From: Bacilli bacterium | Lineage (GTDB): Bacteria > Bacillota_I > Bacilli_A > RF39 > UBA660 | Reading direction: 5' to 3' | DNA length: 64,000 nucleotides | NCBI GenBank assembly: GCA_017519965.1 | Contig: JAFWRK010000001.1 | Coordinates: forward strand, 62,001 to 126,000 | Shown here: positions 8,836 to 18,069 of the stretch, one piece after another | Layout of the letters: each line of letters opens with the position of its first letter | Position numbering within the stretch: position 1 is the first letter of the stretch | The notes under the pieces: generated by a model | What the model was told of the DNA's origin: nothing | Databases searched by the model: none | What the model saw: the letters and a program-made list of their open reading frames with translations, nothing else | Position numbers and translations under genes: made by a program

Positions 8836-9755
8836 TTTAATTTATTAGCTAATTCTTTTATTTTTCTTAATCTATGATTTAATCCGGATTTAGTTAATGG
8901 TTTATTTGTTTCTACTGATATTATCTCAGCCAATTCTTGTAGTGAACTTTCTGGGTATTTTTTTCTATATTCTAAAGCTATTAGTGTTTTTTCATCTAAT
9001 AGTTCTTTAGAACCAGTTTTTTCTATTATCTCTATTTGATTTAGTTGATCTTGAGCTGTTGCAAATACTTTATCCATATTAGCTTGTTCACAGTTATTTA
9101 ATCTATTCGCTTTATTTTTTTGATGTCTATATATTCTTACATTTTCAAAATAAAGAACTGCATTATTAGCTCCTAGTATTTTTATAAAGTCGCTTATCTT
9201 TTCAGCTTCTTTTATATATATCATATATCCTTTTTCTCTATTTAGTATTTTTGCATTTAAATCAAATATATTTAATAGCTTTTGAACAAAAACAGCTTCT
9301 TCTGGACTAAATACTAATAGTTCCATATGATATCTTGATGTCTTAGGATCATTTATACTTCCACTACTTAGGAATACTCCTCTTAAGTAAGCTCTAATTT
9401 CTTCATTTGCTCCTACTATATATGTTGGTGGTATATCTAATAATTCTCCGCCTTCATCTAGAAAGCCAATGTCCTTTAATATAAGATCAACTTTATCATT
9501 TATATTTATAACAAATAAATCTTTTTTACTAAAATTAAGACTATCTTTTATTTCCACTATTGACTCTACTTCGTATGAGTCTTTTAGAAATTTAATTATT
9601 CTTTCTTTTGTTGTTTCTGATTCAGTAGTTAATATTATTGTATTATCTGAGTAGGTTCCATTGTTTCTTATAAATCCAGATAATTCTGCAATCATCTCTG
9701 ATTTAGTACTTTTGATGGTTGCTATTTCTTCTTTTATTCTAACTGTATAAGACAT
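8817..9755 (-). CDS. whiA: WhiA, DNA-binding protein
   Basis: A 312-residue protein with the WhiA layout: an N-terminal LAGLIDADG-homing-endonuclease-like domain (SELSGFIRNNGTYS and later YLRGVFLSSGS) and a C-terminal helix-turn-helix (LQELAEIISVETNKPLTKSGLNHRLRKI). In Bacillus it influences cell division and chromosome segregation; in actinobacteria it is a sporulation regulator. It overlaps the yvcK start by one base, the conserved yvcK-whiA order of Firmicutes. Full family length. Confidence 0.95.
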   Translation of the reverse strand: MSYTVRIKEEIATIKSTKSEMIAELSGFIRNNGTYSDNTIILTTESETTKERIIKFLKDSYEVESIVEIKDSLNFSKKDLFVININDKVDLILKDIGFLDEGGELLDIPPTYIVGANEEIRAYLRGVFLSSGSINDPKTSRYHMELLVFSPEEAVFVQKLLNIFDLNAKILNREKGYMIYIKEAEKISDFIKILGANNAVLYFENVRIYRHQKNKANRLNNCEQANMDKVFATAQDQLNQIEIIEKTGSKELLDEKTLIALEYRKKYPESSLQELAEIISVETNKPLTKSGLNHRLRKIKELANKLKKQDNK

Positions 9756-10705
9756 TATCTCATTAAGTAAGAGAAAATCATTGAACTAACTTTTAGACTA
9801 TTATGTCTTAATCTATTATCTTCTACTACTATTAAGTCATCATCGATTAACTCTATATCCATTTCTTTTATTTTTTCATAATCTATTAATACTGGATCTT
9901 TTTGTTCTTCTGTTGCATATTTTTTAGCCATTCTCTTTGGAATAACTGTATTACTAGCAATTACTACATCTATTTTTCTCTTTGGTAAATATGAGTTTAA
10001 CATATTAACATGATCACTTACTGTGAAGTTATCAGTTTCTCCTGGTTGTGTAACTGCATTACATACATACATAATTGGTGCTTTAGAGTCTTCTATAGCT
10101 AGTTGTACTTCTTTACATATTATGTTAGGTAATATTGATGTATATAAACTACCAATACTTAGTATTAATAAGTCTGCTTCATTAATAGCTTTGATTACCT
10201 CTGGTAATACTTGTGGTTCTTCTTTATAGAATATTCTTTTTATTTTATTAGGAGATTCAGTTATTTGTTCTTCTCCTTCAATAATATTACCTTTTATATC
10301 TTCTCCCATAAGTGTTAAATCTGAATCTTCAGATATAGGAAGTACTGTGTGTTTAACATCTAATAATTTACTTAAACTTTTAATTGAATCTTTTAATGAT
10401 CCAGTTATATCTAACATTGAAGTTAAAATTAAATTACCTACAGCATGACCATTTAAATCACTTGATGTTTTAAATCTATATGACATCATTTGTTTAATTG
10501 GTTCATCTATTGATGATAAATTTGTTATTACTTGTCTTATATCTCCTACTGCTGGTGTATGAAATTCTTGTCTAAGTTTACCAGTTGATCTACCATTATC
10601 TGATACTGTTATTACTGCTGTAATATCAATAGGAAAATCTTTTAGTCCTCGAAGAAGGAATGATATACCAGTACCTCCTCCAAATACAACTACTTTCTTA
10701 TGCAT
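9755..10705 (-). CDS. yvcK: YvcK/CofD-like gluconeogenesis factor
   Basis: A 316-residue Rossmann-like protein of the YvcK/CofD superfamily, with the N-terminal GGGTGIS loop (9-15) and the SDNGRSTGKLR motif that binds UDP-sugars in YvcK. In Bacillus it is needed for morphology on gluconeogenic carbon sources and for localising PBP1. The rapZ gene that often precedes it is absent here; lgt lies upstream instead. Confidence 0.92.
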   Translation of the reverse strand: MHKKVVVFGGGTGISFLLRGLKDFPIDITAVITVSDNGRSTGKLRQEFHTPAVGDIRQVITNLSSIDEPIKQMMSYRFKTSSDLNGHAVGNLILTSMLDITGSLKDSIKSLSKLLDVKHTVLPISEDSDLTLMGEDIKGNIIEGEEQITESPNKIKRIFYKEEPQVLPEVIKAINEADLLILSIGSLYTSILPNIICKEVQLAIEDSKAPIMYVCNAVTQPGETDNFTVSDHVNMLNSYLPKRKIDVVIASNTVIPKRMAKKYATEEQKDPVLIDYEKIKEMDIELIDDDLIVVEDNRLRHNSLKVSSMIFSYLMR

Positions 10706-10716
10706 TTACATCACCT

Positions 10717-11547
10717 CTATTTAAAATAAACTATTGCTGGAGCTTCTTTCGGCTCTACATATTTATATAAATATTTTCCTTCTTGTTTTTTAATATTTCT
10801 TACAAATAAGTATATTCCTACTCCTATAAAGATAACTGATACTAATTGTGCCATCTTAATAGGTCCTATCATTAATGAGTCTGTTCTTAATGCTTCTATT
10901 ACTATTCTTGCAATTCCATACCATACTAAATAAAATCCTGTTAATTGTCCTTTTTTTAGTGTTTTACTTAGTTTTCTTATTATAATCATTGCTAAGAATC
11001 CAAAGAAGCACCATAGTGATTCATAGAAAAATGTTGGTTGTCTATATGCACCCATTATGTACATTCCATCAATTACAAATTTTGGGATACCTTGATATAG
11101 TAAATCATCATATGTTGTTACTCCTCCGTATGCTTCACAATTGAAGAAATTACCCCATCTACCTATTGCTTGAGCAATTATTAATCCTACAACTATTATG
11201 TCTAATATATCTATTATGTTTACTTTGTGTTTCTTGCAATAATAGATGACAAATAATAATCCAGATATTATTCCACCATGTATTGCTAGTCCACCATTCC
11301 ATATTTCAAGTATCTCTATTGGATTTGTTATATAATATGGTAGATTAAATAATACATAATATAATCTAGCTCCTACTATACCTATTAGAATAGTATTAAA
11401 TGCTAAGTTAACTAGAAAGTCTTCATCGATTTCTTTTTTCTTAGCTTCCATAAATATTAATATACTTGCTACTACCATACCTACAAATATTAATATTGAA
11501 TACCAATATATTTGGATTACTCCTAAATCTATAGCTACTCTATCCAT
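10717..11547 (-). CDS. lgt: Prolipoprotein diacylglyceryl transferase
   Basis: Transfers diacylglycerol from phosphatidylglycerol to the lipobox cysteine of prolipoproteins in the cytoplasmic membrane. The 276-residue product has about seven membrane helices, H90 in LAIHGG, the signature GRWGNFFNCEAYG (129-141) and the C-terminal arginine region (ARIVIEALRTDS). Its 5' end overlaps the upstream yvlD-like gene by 8 bases. Its presence shows that lipoproteins are made. Confidence 0.95.
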   Translation of the reverse strand: MDRVAIDLGVIQIYWYSILIFVGMVVASILIFMEAKKKEIDEDFLVNLAFNTILIGIVGARLYYVLFNLPYYITNPIEILEIWNGGLAIHGGIISGLLFVIYYCKKHKVNIIDILDIIVVGLIIAQAIGRWGNFFNCEAYGGVTTYDDLLYQGIPKFVIDGMYIMGAYRQPTFFYESLWCFFGFLAMIIIRKLSKTLKKGQLTGFYLVWYGIARIVIEALRTDSLMIGPIKMAQLVSVIFIGVGIYLFVRNIKKQEGKYLYKYVEPKEAPAIVYFK

Positions 11548-11965
11548 GAAGTTTCACCTTCTTTATAATAGACTTTACTATCTCTTGTGCAATGAAGTTC
11601 ATTACTGATAAAAGAATAGCTAAAAAAAATGTTGCATATATATTTGTTAAATTAAATACTGGACCAGTTATCCAATCTGCTAATTTTAATATAAATACAT
11701 TTATGAATGGATAAAATAATCCTAATGTTAATCCTGTAATTGGAATCGTTAATGTTACTAAGATTGGTTTAACTGTCTTATTAAGCCCATAGATAAGTAA
11801 TACTATTAAAGCAGCTACTATTATTCTATGGTCTCCTTTTATTTGTACACTTTTAAATAAACTAGTAGCAATTATAAATACTAATGTATAACCTACCATA
11901 TACAAAAACCAATCAAATAGAGCATTAATTCTAACTTTATTCTTCTCAATAATAACTAACTTCAT
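11540..11965 (-). CDS. YvlD-like four-TM membrane protein (PF04020)
   Basis: A 141-residue protein with four hydrophobic segments and the conserved NKTVKPIL and ITGLTLGLFYPFINVFIL motifs of the YvlD/phage-holin-4 superfamily. In Bacillus yvlD sits next to the uvrBA-lgt region and is envelope-stress related; here it also lies between uvrA and lgt. No role can be assigned from sequence alone. It overlaps lgt by 8 bases, so the two are translationally coupled. Confidence 0.75.
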   Translation of the reverse strand: MKLVIIEKNKVRINALFDWFLYMVGYTLVFIIATSLFKSVQIKGDHRIIVAALIVLLIYGLNKTVKPILVTLTIPITGLTLGLFYPFINVFILKLADWITGPVFNLTNIYATFFLAILLSVMNFIAQEIVKSIIKKVKLHG

Positions 11966-11975
11966 ATGGCACCCC

Positions 11976-14789
11976 TTATAGTAATCTCTTTAAGAATTGA
12001 CCAGTATATGATTCTTTTACTTTTGAAACTTTCTCCGGAGTTCCTGTTGCTACAATAGTACCTCCACCATCTCCACCTTCTGGTCCTAAATCTATAATAT
12101 AATCTGATACTTTTATTACGTCTAAGTTATGTTCTATAACTATCACGGTATCTTTATTATCTACTATTTTCTGTAAAATTGCAAGTAAACGGCTTATATC
12201 GTCACTATGTAATCCTGTTGTTGGCTCATCTAGTACAAATAGTGTTTTTCCTGTTGCTTTTCTTTGTAGTTCTTTTGCTAGTTTAACACGTTCTGCTTCT
12301 CCTCCTGATAATGTTGGAGCTGGTTGACCTAGTTTGATATAACCTAAACCTACATCATTTAGAACTTGAAGTTTTTGTTTTATTTTTGGAACGTTTTCAA
12401 AGAACTCTAAAGCTTCTGTTACTCTCATATCTAAGACTTCAGCAATATTCTTACCTTTATATTTTATGTTAAGAGTCTCTCTATTATAACGAGTACCATT
12501 ACATACTTCACATGGCACATAGACATCTGGTAAGAAATGCATTTCTATTTTCTTTACTCCATCTCCACGGCAAGCTTCACATCTTCCACCTTTTACATTG
12601 AATGAAAATCTATTCTTTTCATATCCAAACATCTTTGCTTCTTTTGTTGTTGTGAATAGAGTTCTTATATCATCAAATACTCCTGTGTATGTTGCTGGAT
12701 TACTTCTTGGTGTTCTACCTATAGGATTTTGTGATATAGCTATTATTTTATCTATATTATCTATTCCATTTATCTTTTTAAACTTGCCAGGCCTTTCTTT
12801 TGAATTATATAATTCTTTAGATATTTGCTTTACTAAAATATCATTTATTAAAGTTGATTTACCTGATCCTGATACTCCTGTAATGCATGTTAGTGTACCT
12901 AATGGTATATCTACGTCTATATTCTTTAGATTATGTTCAGAAGCTCCTTTAATTGATATCTTCTTTCCATTTCCTTTTCTTCTGTTTTTAGGAACTTCTA
13001 TACATTTTTTACCACTTAAGTATTGACCTGTGATTGAATTCTCATTTTTCATTACTTCTTCTGGTGTTCCTTGAGCCATTATTTTTCCACCATTTTCTCC
13101 TGCTCCGGGTCCAATATCTACTAAGTAATCAGCAGCTAACATAGTATCTGTATCATGTTCTACTACTATTAATGTATTACCTAAATCTCTCATTTCTTTA
13201 AGAGAATTAATTAATCTTTCATTATCTCTTTGATGTAATCCTATAGATGGTTCATCTAATACATATAGAACTCCTGTTAAATGTGATCCTATTTGAGTAG
13301 CTAATCTGATTCTTTGTGCTTCTCCTCCTGATAATGTTCCTGCACTTCTATCTAGTGTTAAATACTCTAATCCTACATTAGATAAAAATTCTAGTCTTGA
13401 TTTTATTTCTTTTAATACTAAATCTGCTACTTGAGCTTTTTCTTCTGATAATTTTAAATTATTAAGAAATACTAATAAGTCTTTAATACTCATCTTAGTC
13501 ATTTCATATATATTCTTTTTATTAATTTTTACACTTAATACTGAGTCATCTAATCTTGATCCATTACATGTATCACATGTGTATTCAACCATATAATTAT
13601 CTAACCATTCTCTTATCCATTCAGAAGATGTTTCCATATATCTTCTTTCTAGATTATTTATAATTCCTTCATATACATCTAATTTATTGTATGTAGTTCC
13701 ACCCTTTGTTTTATAATTAAATCTTATTACATCTGGTGACCCATGAAGTACTATATCTCTTTCTTTCTTTGTTAATTTATTAAATGGTTTATCCATATCT
13801 ATTTTGTAATGATTACAGCAGATTTCTAATTGTTTATAATAGATACCATCTTGATCATCACTTAGTGTTTTAATACAGCCTTCATTAATACTTAGTGTTT
13901 TATCAGGTATGACTAAGTCTTCATCTATTTGTAGTTTTACTCCTAGTCCTTTACAATCATGACAGGCACCATATGGAGCATTAAAACTAAACATTCTAGG
14001 TTCTAGTTCTGGTAAACTAAATTCACAATATGGACAAGCAAATTGTTCTGAGAAAACTACTTCCTTATGTTCATCTCCTAGTAATTCAATTACTACTTTT
14101 CCTCCACTTAGTTTGGTTGCTTGTTCGATGGCTTCAAATAGTCTTGCTCTAGAATCTTCCTTTATTACAATTCTATCTATTACTACTTCTATTTTATCTT
14201 TTTTATTTTTTTCTAATTCTATTTCATCACTAAGGTCATGCATTTCTCCATTTATTCTAACTCTTACATAACCTTCTTTTTGTAAGTTATCTAATGTATC
14301 TTTATGTGTCCCTTTTTCTCCATATACTACTGGAGACATTATTATTATTTTACTTCCTATTGGATATTCTAATATTTTGTTAGTCATTTCTTCTACACTT
14401 TGAGAAGTTATAGGTATATTATGATTAGGACAAATAGGAGTACCTACACGTGCAAATAATAATCTTAAATAATCATATATCTCTGTTACTGTTGCTACTG
14501 TACTTCTTGGATTATTAGATGTTGTTTTTTGATCTATTGAGATTGCTGGTGATAATCCTTCTATACTGTCTACGTCTGGTTTTTCAGAATTACCTAAAAA
14601 TTGTCTAGCATATGCAGATAAGCTTTCTACATATCTTCTTTGACCTTCTGCATAAATAGTATCAAAAGCTAATGATGATTTACCTGATCCTGATAATCCT
14701 GTCATAACTATTAACTTGTTTTTTGGTAACTCTATATTTACATTCTTTAAGTTATTTTCTCTAGCTCCTTTAATTATAATTTTGTCCAT
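11976..14789 (-). CDS. uvrA: Excinuclease ABC subunit A
   Basis: Damage-recognition ATPase of nucleotide excision repair. The 937-residue product has two ABC cassettes (Walker [10 protein letters not shown] near 31-39 and GVSGSGKST in the C-terminal half), two LSGGEAxR signatures, and zinc modules (CPYC/CHDC and CEAC/CEVC). Full length. It is the first gene of the uvrA-yvlD-lgt-yvcK-whiA unit. Its partner uvrB is in the same window at 38-40 kb rather than adjacent. Confidence 0.97.
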   Translation of the reverse strand: MDKIIIKGARENNLKNVNIELPKNKLIVMTGLSGSGKSSLAFDTIYAEGQRRYVESLSAYARQFLGNSEKPDVDSIEGLSPAISIDQKTTSNNPRSTVATVTEIYDYLRLLFARVGTPICPNHNIPITSQSVEEMTNKILEYPIGSKIIIMSPVVYGEKGTHKDTLDNLQKEGYVRVRINGEMHDLSDEIELEKNKKDKIEVVIDRIVIKEDSRARLFEAIEQATKLSGGKVVIELLGDEHKEVVFSEQFACPYCEFSLPELEPRMFSFNAPYGACHDCKGLGVKLQIDEDLVIPDKTLSINEGCIKTLSDDQDGIYYKQLEICCNHYKIDMDKPFNKLTKKERDIVLHGSPDVIRFNYKTKGGTTYNKLDVYEGIINNLERRYMETSSEWIREWLDNYMVEYTCDTCNGSRLDDSVLSVKINKKNIYEMTKMSIKDLLVFLNNLKLSEEKAQVADLVLKEIKSRLEFLSNVGLEYLTLDRSAGTLSGGEAQRIRLATQIGSHLTGVLYVLDEPSIGLHQRDNERLINSLKEMRDLGNTLIVVEHDTDTMLAADYLVDIGPGAGENGGKIMAQGTPEEVMKNENSITGQYLSGKKCIEVPKNRRKGNGKKISIKGASEHNLKNIDVDIPLGTLTCITGVSGSGKSTLINDILVKQISKELYNSKERPGKFKKINGIDNIDKIIAISQNPIGRTPRSNPATYTGVFDDIRTLFTTTKEAKMFGYEKNRFSFNVKGGRCEACRGDGVKKIEMHFLPDVYVPCEVCNGTRYNRETLNIKYKGKNIAEVLDMRVTEALEFFENVPKIKQKLQVLNDVGLGYIKLGQPAPTLSGGEAERVKLAKELQRKATGKTLFVLDEPTTGLHSDDISRLLAILQKIVDNKDTVIVIEHNLDVIKVSDYIIDLGPEGGDGGGTIVATGTPEKVSKVKESYTGQFLKRLL

Positions 14790-14806
14790 ACTAACACCTC
14801 CCGCTT

Positions 14807-14815
14807 ATTATATCA
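14807..14815 (-). promoter_or_regulatory. Extended -10 promoter of uvrA operon
   Basis: Minus-strand TGATATAAT, a perfect extended -10 element, 18 bases before the uvrA ATG. The -35 region is only T-rich, as expected when the TG extension is present. The GGGAGG ribosome site follows. Confidence 0.6.
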
Positions 14816-14967
14816 AATCTTTCTTTAATTAAAAAGTAAAATTCCTCTTATTTTTAGTTTTCTCTTATATGTAAAATTAATGCATTATAGTCAAATTTTA
14901 ATATTTTTATTTAATTTATAGTTTTTTTATTTATATCTGTGGTAAAATTATAATAGAGGTGGAGACT

Positions 14968-15567
14968 ATGAGTGTACAAGCACAGAACACGAGTAGTAAA
15001 AAGAAAATTCTTATTTTCTTACTCTTGTTTCTAGTTTGTTTATTCTTATTCCAAGAAGCTTATGCAAAGTATCGTAAGTTTGCTACTGTTAATGTTAATA
15101 ATACAGTTGCTAGATGGAATATTAAAATAAACAATGAAGATATAGGAAATAAAACTACTCTTACAAATAATATAACTCCAACAATTAATAGTAATGCTAA
15201 TGTTAATGCTAATGTATTAGCTCCGGGTAGCTCTGGTTATTTTGATGTAGTTATCGATGCTACTAATGCTGATGTTTCATTTACTTATGAGATAGGTATT
15301 GGTAGTTTAAACGCTTCTACAATAGCAGATTTAAAAATAGATTCTTATGCAGTTAATGATTTTAGTAATGTACAAACTATATCAAATGGTACTGTTAGTG
15401 GTACTATTACCCATAATACTGCATCTACTACAGTTAGAGTTTTCTTTAGTTGGATAGATGATGGTACTGATACAATGAATAATCAAGCTGATACAGCAGC
15501 AGCTACCGGTGGTACTGCTAATGCTGATGTCTTAGTAACATTCCACTTAACACAAGTTAGTAGTTAA
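14968..15567 (+). CDS. SipW-dependent-type secreted protein, TasA/camelysin-like
   Basis: A 199-residue exported protein with positive start, hydrophobic core (about 16-30) and a processing region QEAYAKYRKFATV, the AYAKY form typical of substrates of SipW-type signal peptidases. The mature part is an all-beta, Asn/Thr-rich domain with NTVARWNIKIN, a PGSSGYFDVVIDA strand and FFSWIDDG near the C-terminus. It is clearly paralogous to the 22256-22843 product. The ATG at 14968 is preferred over a GTG at 14959 because AGAGGTGGAG lies just before it. It is the only plus-strand gene of the surface locus and converges on the minus-strand operon at a shared terminator. Confidence 0.75.
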   Translation: MSVQAQNTSSKKKILIFLLLFLVCLFLFQEAYAKYRKFATVNVNNTVARWNIKINNEDIGNKTTLTNNITPTINSNANVNANVLAPGSSGYFDVVIDATNADVSFTYEIGIGSLNASTIADLKIDSYAVNDFSNVQTISNGTVSGTITHNTASTTVRVFFSWIDDGTDTMNNQADTAAATGGTANADVLVTFHLTQVSS

Positions 15568-15568
15568 A

Positions 15569-15596
15569 AAAAAGAAAGGTTTTAACCTTTCTTTTT
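15569..15596. terminator. Bidirectional terminator between convergent surface genes
   Basis: AAAAAGAAAGGTT (15569-15581) pairs with AACCTTTCTTTTT (15584-15596). T-runs on both strands. It serves the plus-strand secreted protein gene and the minus-strand operon ending at 15595. Confidence 0.85.
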
Positions 15597-16359
15597 AATT
15601 TCCTGTATCTTCTTGTTCTGCTGTTAATACACCATGTAACTCTAAACAACTCTTATTATAAGTACTTTGGTATATTCCGCACTTTTCTCCAATATAACTA
15701 TCTATTTCATCTTTTTCTAAATATAAGTTAGCTACATTTGCTGAGTAGTTAGCACTAGTTATAGTTGAATCTGCGGTATAAGTACTTCCAGACTTTCTAT
15801 AATAAGTTAAATCTGAATCAAAAGTGAATACTGATGGTACTTTAAAGTATGCATTTTGTTCTTCATAATCCCAATTTACTGTAATTGTAAATGATTCGTT
15901 TCCGGATTCTCCTAATACATCACTTGATACATCGTATGTGATTTCAAATGGTAGTGATGTTGCTAGCATGACAATTTTATCATGTTCTTGCATACTTTGT
16001 GTTATTAGTTCTTGTCCAAATAATTTAACACTATTTGTTGTAAAGTAAAGACTTGCTGAAGTTTCACTCGAGTTATTAACACTTAATGTATGTGAATACT
16101 CATCCATACCTGGAAATATATCAACATTAAGATTAACGTCTTTTACACTAGTTCCACCTTCTGAGAAAACAACATCCCAACTTAAAACGTGTATATCCAT
16201 AGTTGTGCTTACTTTTGATATGTAAATAAACCATGCGAAAACATTGAATACTAATAGAAATCCAATTAATAATATACTTCTGATTATTACTAATTTTCTA
16301 TTTTTCTTGAAGTATTCTTTTTCTTCTGGAGTTAATTGTCGATTCATTAATTTCTTCAA
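15595..16359 (-). CDS. Exported or membrane-anchored TasA-like protein
   Basis: A 254-residue protein with a charged N-terminus, one hydrophobic helix (about 25-45) ending NVFAWFIYIS, then an extracytoplasmic beta-rich domain. The AWF after the helix is the camelysin/SipW-substrate hallmark. It has two cysteines near the C-terminus (EKCGIYQSTYNKSCLE) that may form a disulfide. It is the last gene of the operon running 22843 to 15595 and follows the SipW-type peptidase by 19 bases. The start is uncertain: TTG at 16359 or ATG at 16347, neither with a strong ribosome site. Confidence 0.6.
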   Translation of the reverse strand: MKKLMNRQLTPEEKEYFKKNRKLVIIRSILLIGFLLVFNVFAWFIYISKVSTTMDIHVLSWDVVFSEGGTSVKDVNLNVDIFPGMDEYSHTLSVNNSSETSASLYFTTNSVKLFGQELITQSMQEHDKIVMLATSLPFEITYDVSSDVLGESGNESFTITVNWDYEEQNAYFKVPSVFTFDSDLTYYRKSGSTYTADSTITSANYSANVANLYLEKDEIDSYIGEKCGIYQSTYNKSCLELHGVLTAEQEDTGN

Positions 16360-16378
16360 TTTATCAACTCATTTCTAG

Positions 16379-16948
16379 TTAATCTTTTATTTCTATTAGT
16401 TCTTTCTTTTCTATTTTATTATCTATTACAGTTTCTGCAATTTCCATACATGCCATTAATACTACTGGTACAAATACTAGAAAGAAGAATCCAGCTTGTG
16501 TCATTATTATGGCATTTATTGAAGATATTATTGGTACTACTCCAACTACTTTTCCAACTACTTGTTTAGTCTTAATAGGAGGATCTGTTAAGGCATTATT
16601 AACACCTTTAGTAGTTATTTCTGTTACACCATTATTATCTTCTATTTTTATTATTCTATGGGTAATTATCTTACCACCCAATCCTAATTTTTCTCCTAAA
16701 TACGCTATGTCATCTCCAACTTTTAAAGTTTCTGGATCACAATCTTTTACTACTATTATATCATTAACCTTATATACTGGAACCATACTTTCAGATGCAA
16801 CATTGTATAGTCTGTATCCAAAGACACTTTTATTACCTGAAAATCTTTGTATTAGTACTACTGCAATATATAGAGCAATAATTATTATAAAAATTACATC
16901 AATTATTGTTTTTATAGTTGTAAATACTTTAAATCCTTTTCTTGTCAT
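16379..16948 (-). CDS. Signal peptidase I, SipW (archaeal/ER) type
   Basis: A 189-residue membrane peptidase of family S26B with N-terminal (about 13-33) and C-terminal (about 150-172) membrane helices. The catalytic serine is S54 in ASESMVP, the base is H97 in ITHRII (His instead of the Lys of ordinary bacterial LepB), and D122 follows in a VNNALTDPP loop matching the family's GDANxxxDP motif. It most likely removes the signal peptides of the neighbouring TasA-like proteins. It starts directly after the DUF2357-like gene stop. Confidence 0.85.
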   Translation of the reverse strand: MTRKGFKVFTTIKTIIDVIFIIIIALYIAVVLIQRFSGNKSVFGYRLYNVASESMVPVYKVNDIIVVKDCDPETLKVGDDIAYLGEKLGLGGKIITHRIIKIEDNNGVTEITTKGVNNALTDPPIKTKQVVGKVVGVVPIISSINAIIMTQAGFFFLVFVPVVLMACMEIAETVIDNKIEKKELIEIKD

Positions 16949-16949
16949 T

Positions 16950-18038
16950 CTAATCCTCTTTTTCCATATATTTTAGTAGATTACTAAATTTGTCATCTTC
17001 TCTAGATAATCTATCTTCAAACACATCAAAAATATAGGCATATTTTTTCTTGTTATCATCTTTAATTTTATCTATTTTTTTAATAAATATTTCTTTTAAA
17101 TCTTCTTCATTTATTGTTTCACTACTATCTAATATGTTATTAATAAAAGCTTCACTCATTTCAGCTATTTTTCTTTCAAACTTAGTGTTTGGTTTCTCTG
17201 TACTGATAAGCTTATTATAATTATATAACATTAAGAATACTGAGTCATAATCTTGTTTTACAACTCCATCATCATAGTAATTTGATTTAGAAGCTTCTTT
17301 TTTATCTTTTGATTCAAATAATTGAATGTAGTTCCATAACTCCTCAGCCTTTTGGAAGTTAGGGTTCTTTAAGATAACGTTAGTCTTACGAATAGGAGAA
17401 CGTACTGGTGGTACATGAAGTCTATGAAGGGTTCTATACAATTCAGAAGCTTTAAATCCATCTAATTGTACTTTTACTTTTGCAACTCTTTCAGAAAAAC
17501 TTTCTCCTGTCGAGCTTTTTACTTCTTCTTCACTTTTATCAAAGGAATTAATATCAATATTAATATTGATATTTTCTGTTCCTACTTTTGCATTACCTGC
17601 ATATTTTATTACTTTTTTATCACTAAAATGCGATTTATCTCCTGACTGTTCTACTCTTTCATTAAAGAATAATTCAAGATTACCTAATAATGTATATATA
17701 AATCTATTTTCATATGTATCAAGAGATTCATCCCTGTTGATATTTAATACTTTTGATGGCTTTACATCTCCAGTTTTTTTATCATAATCTTGTATAAAGT
17801 TAGTATGTTGTGTAAGGTGAATAATTGATTCTACTGTTGTTCTTCTGGCAAGTTCAACTTTAACAACCTCTTCTTCATTTATGATGAATCTTTTGGGGTT
17901 TCTTAAGATATTATCAATATATGGTACTACTTCTTCTACTTTTTCCAACCATTCGTAATCAAATTTTTGATTAATATAGTCTCTATCTATATTTAAGGTT
18001 GCATTTATACTCTCGAGGAAGTTCTTCTCTTCATCCAT
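16950..18038 (-). CDS. DUF2357-like partner of the McrB-type ATPase
   Basis: A 362-residue soluble, largely helical protein. The segment LDTYENRFIYTLLGNLELFFN (107-127) and KNPNFQKAEELWNYIQLFES match the DUF2357 domain that forms the N-terminal part of McrC-like proteins. The PD-(D/E)xK nuclease that follows DUF2357 in true McrC is not visible; the C-terminal third is a charged helical region. It lies 31 bases downstream of the McrB-like AAA+ gene, so the two probably form a complex. Alternative: a stand-alone protein with a similar fold and another job. Confidence 0.55.
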   Translation of the reverse strand: MDEEKNFLESINATLNIDRDYINQKFDYEWLEKVEEVVPYIDNILRNPKRFIINEEEVVKVELARRTTVESIIHLTQHTNFIQDYDKKTGDVKPSKVLNINRDESLDTYENRFIYTLLGNLELFFNERVEQSGDKSHFSDKKVIKYAGNAKVGTENININIDINSFDKSEEEVKSSTGESFSERVAKVKVQLDGFKASELYRTLHRLHVPPVRSPIRKTNVILKNPNFQKAEELWNYIQLFESKDKKEASKSNYYDDGVVKQDYDSVFLMLYNYNKLISTEKPNTKFERKIAEMSEAFINNILDSSETINEEDLKEIFIKKIDKIKDDNKKKYAYIFDVFEDRLSREDDKFSNLLKYMEKED

Positions 18039-18069
18039 ATCATCACCCCATTCTTTTTTCTAATTTATA

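Noticed and set aside
14940..14948. TGGTAAAAT as extended -10 promoter of the plus-strand secreted protein gene
   Set aside because: Transcription would start within the ribosome site region, leaving about 13 bases of leader; possible but not strong enough to list.
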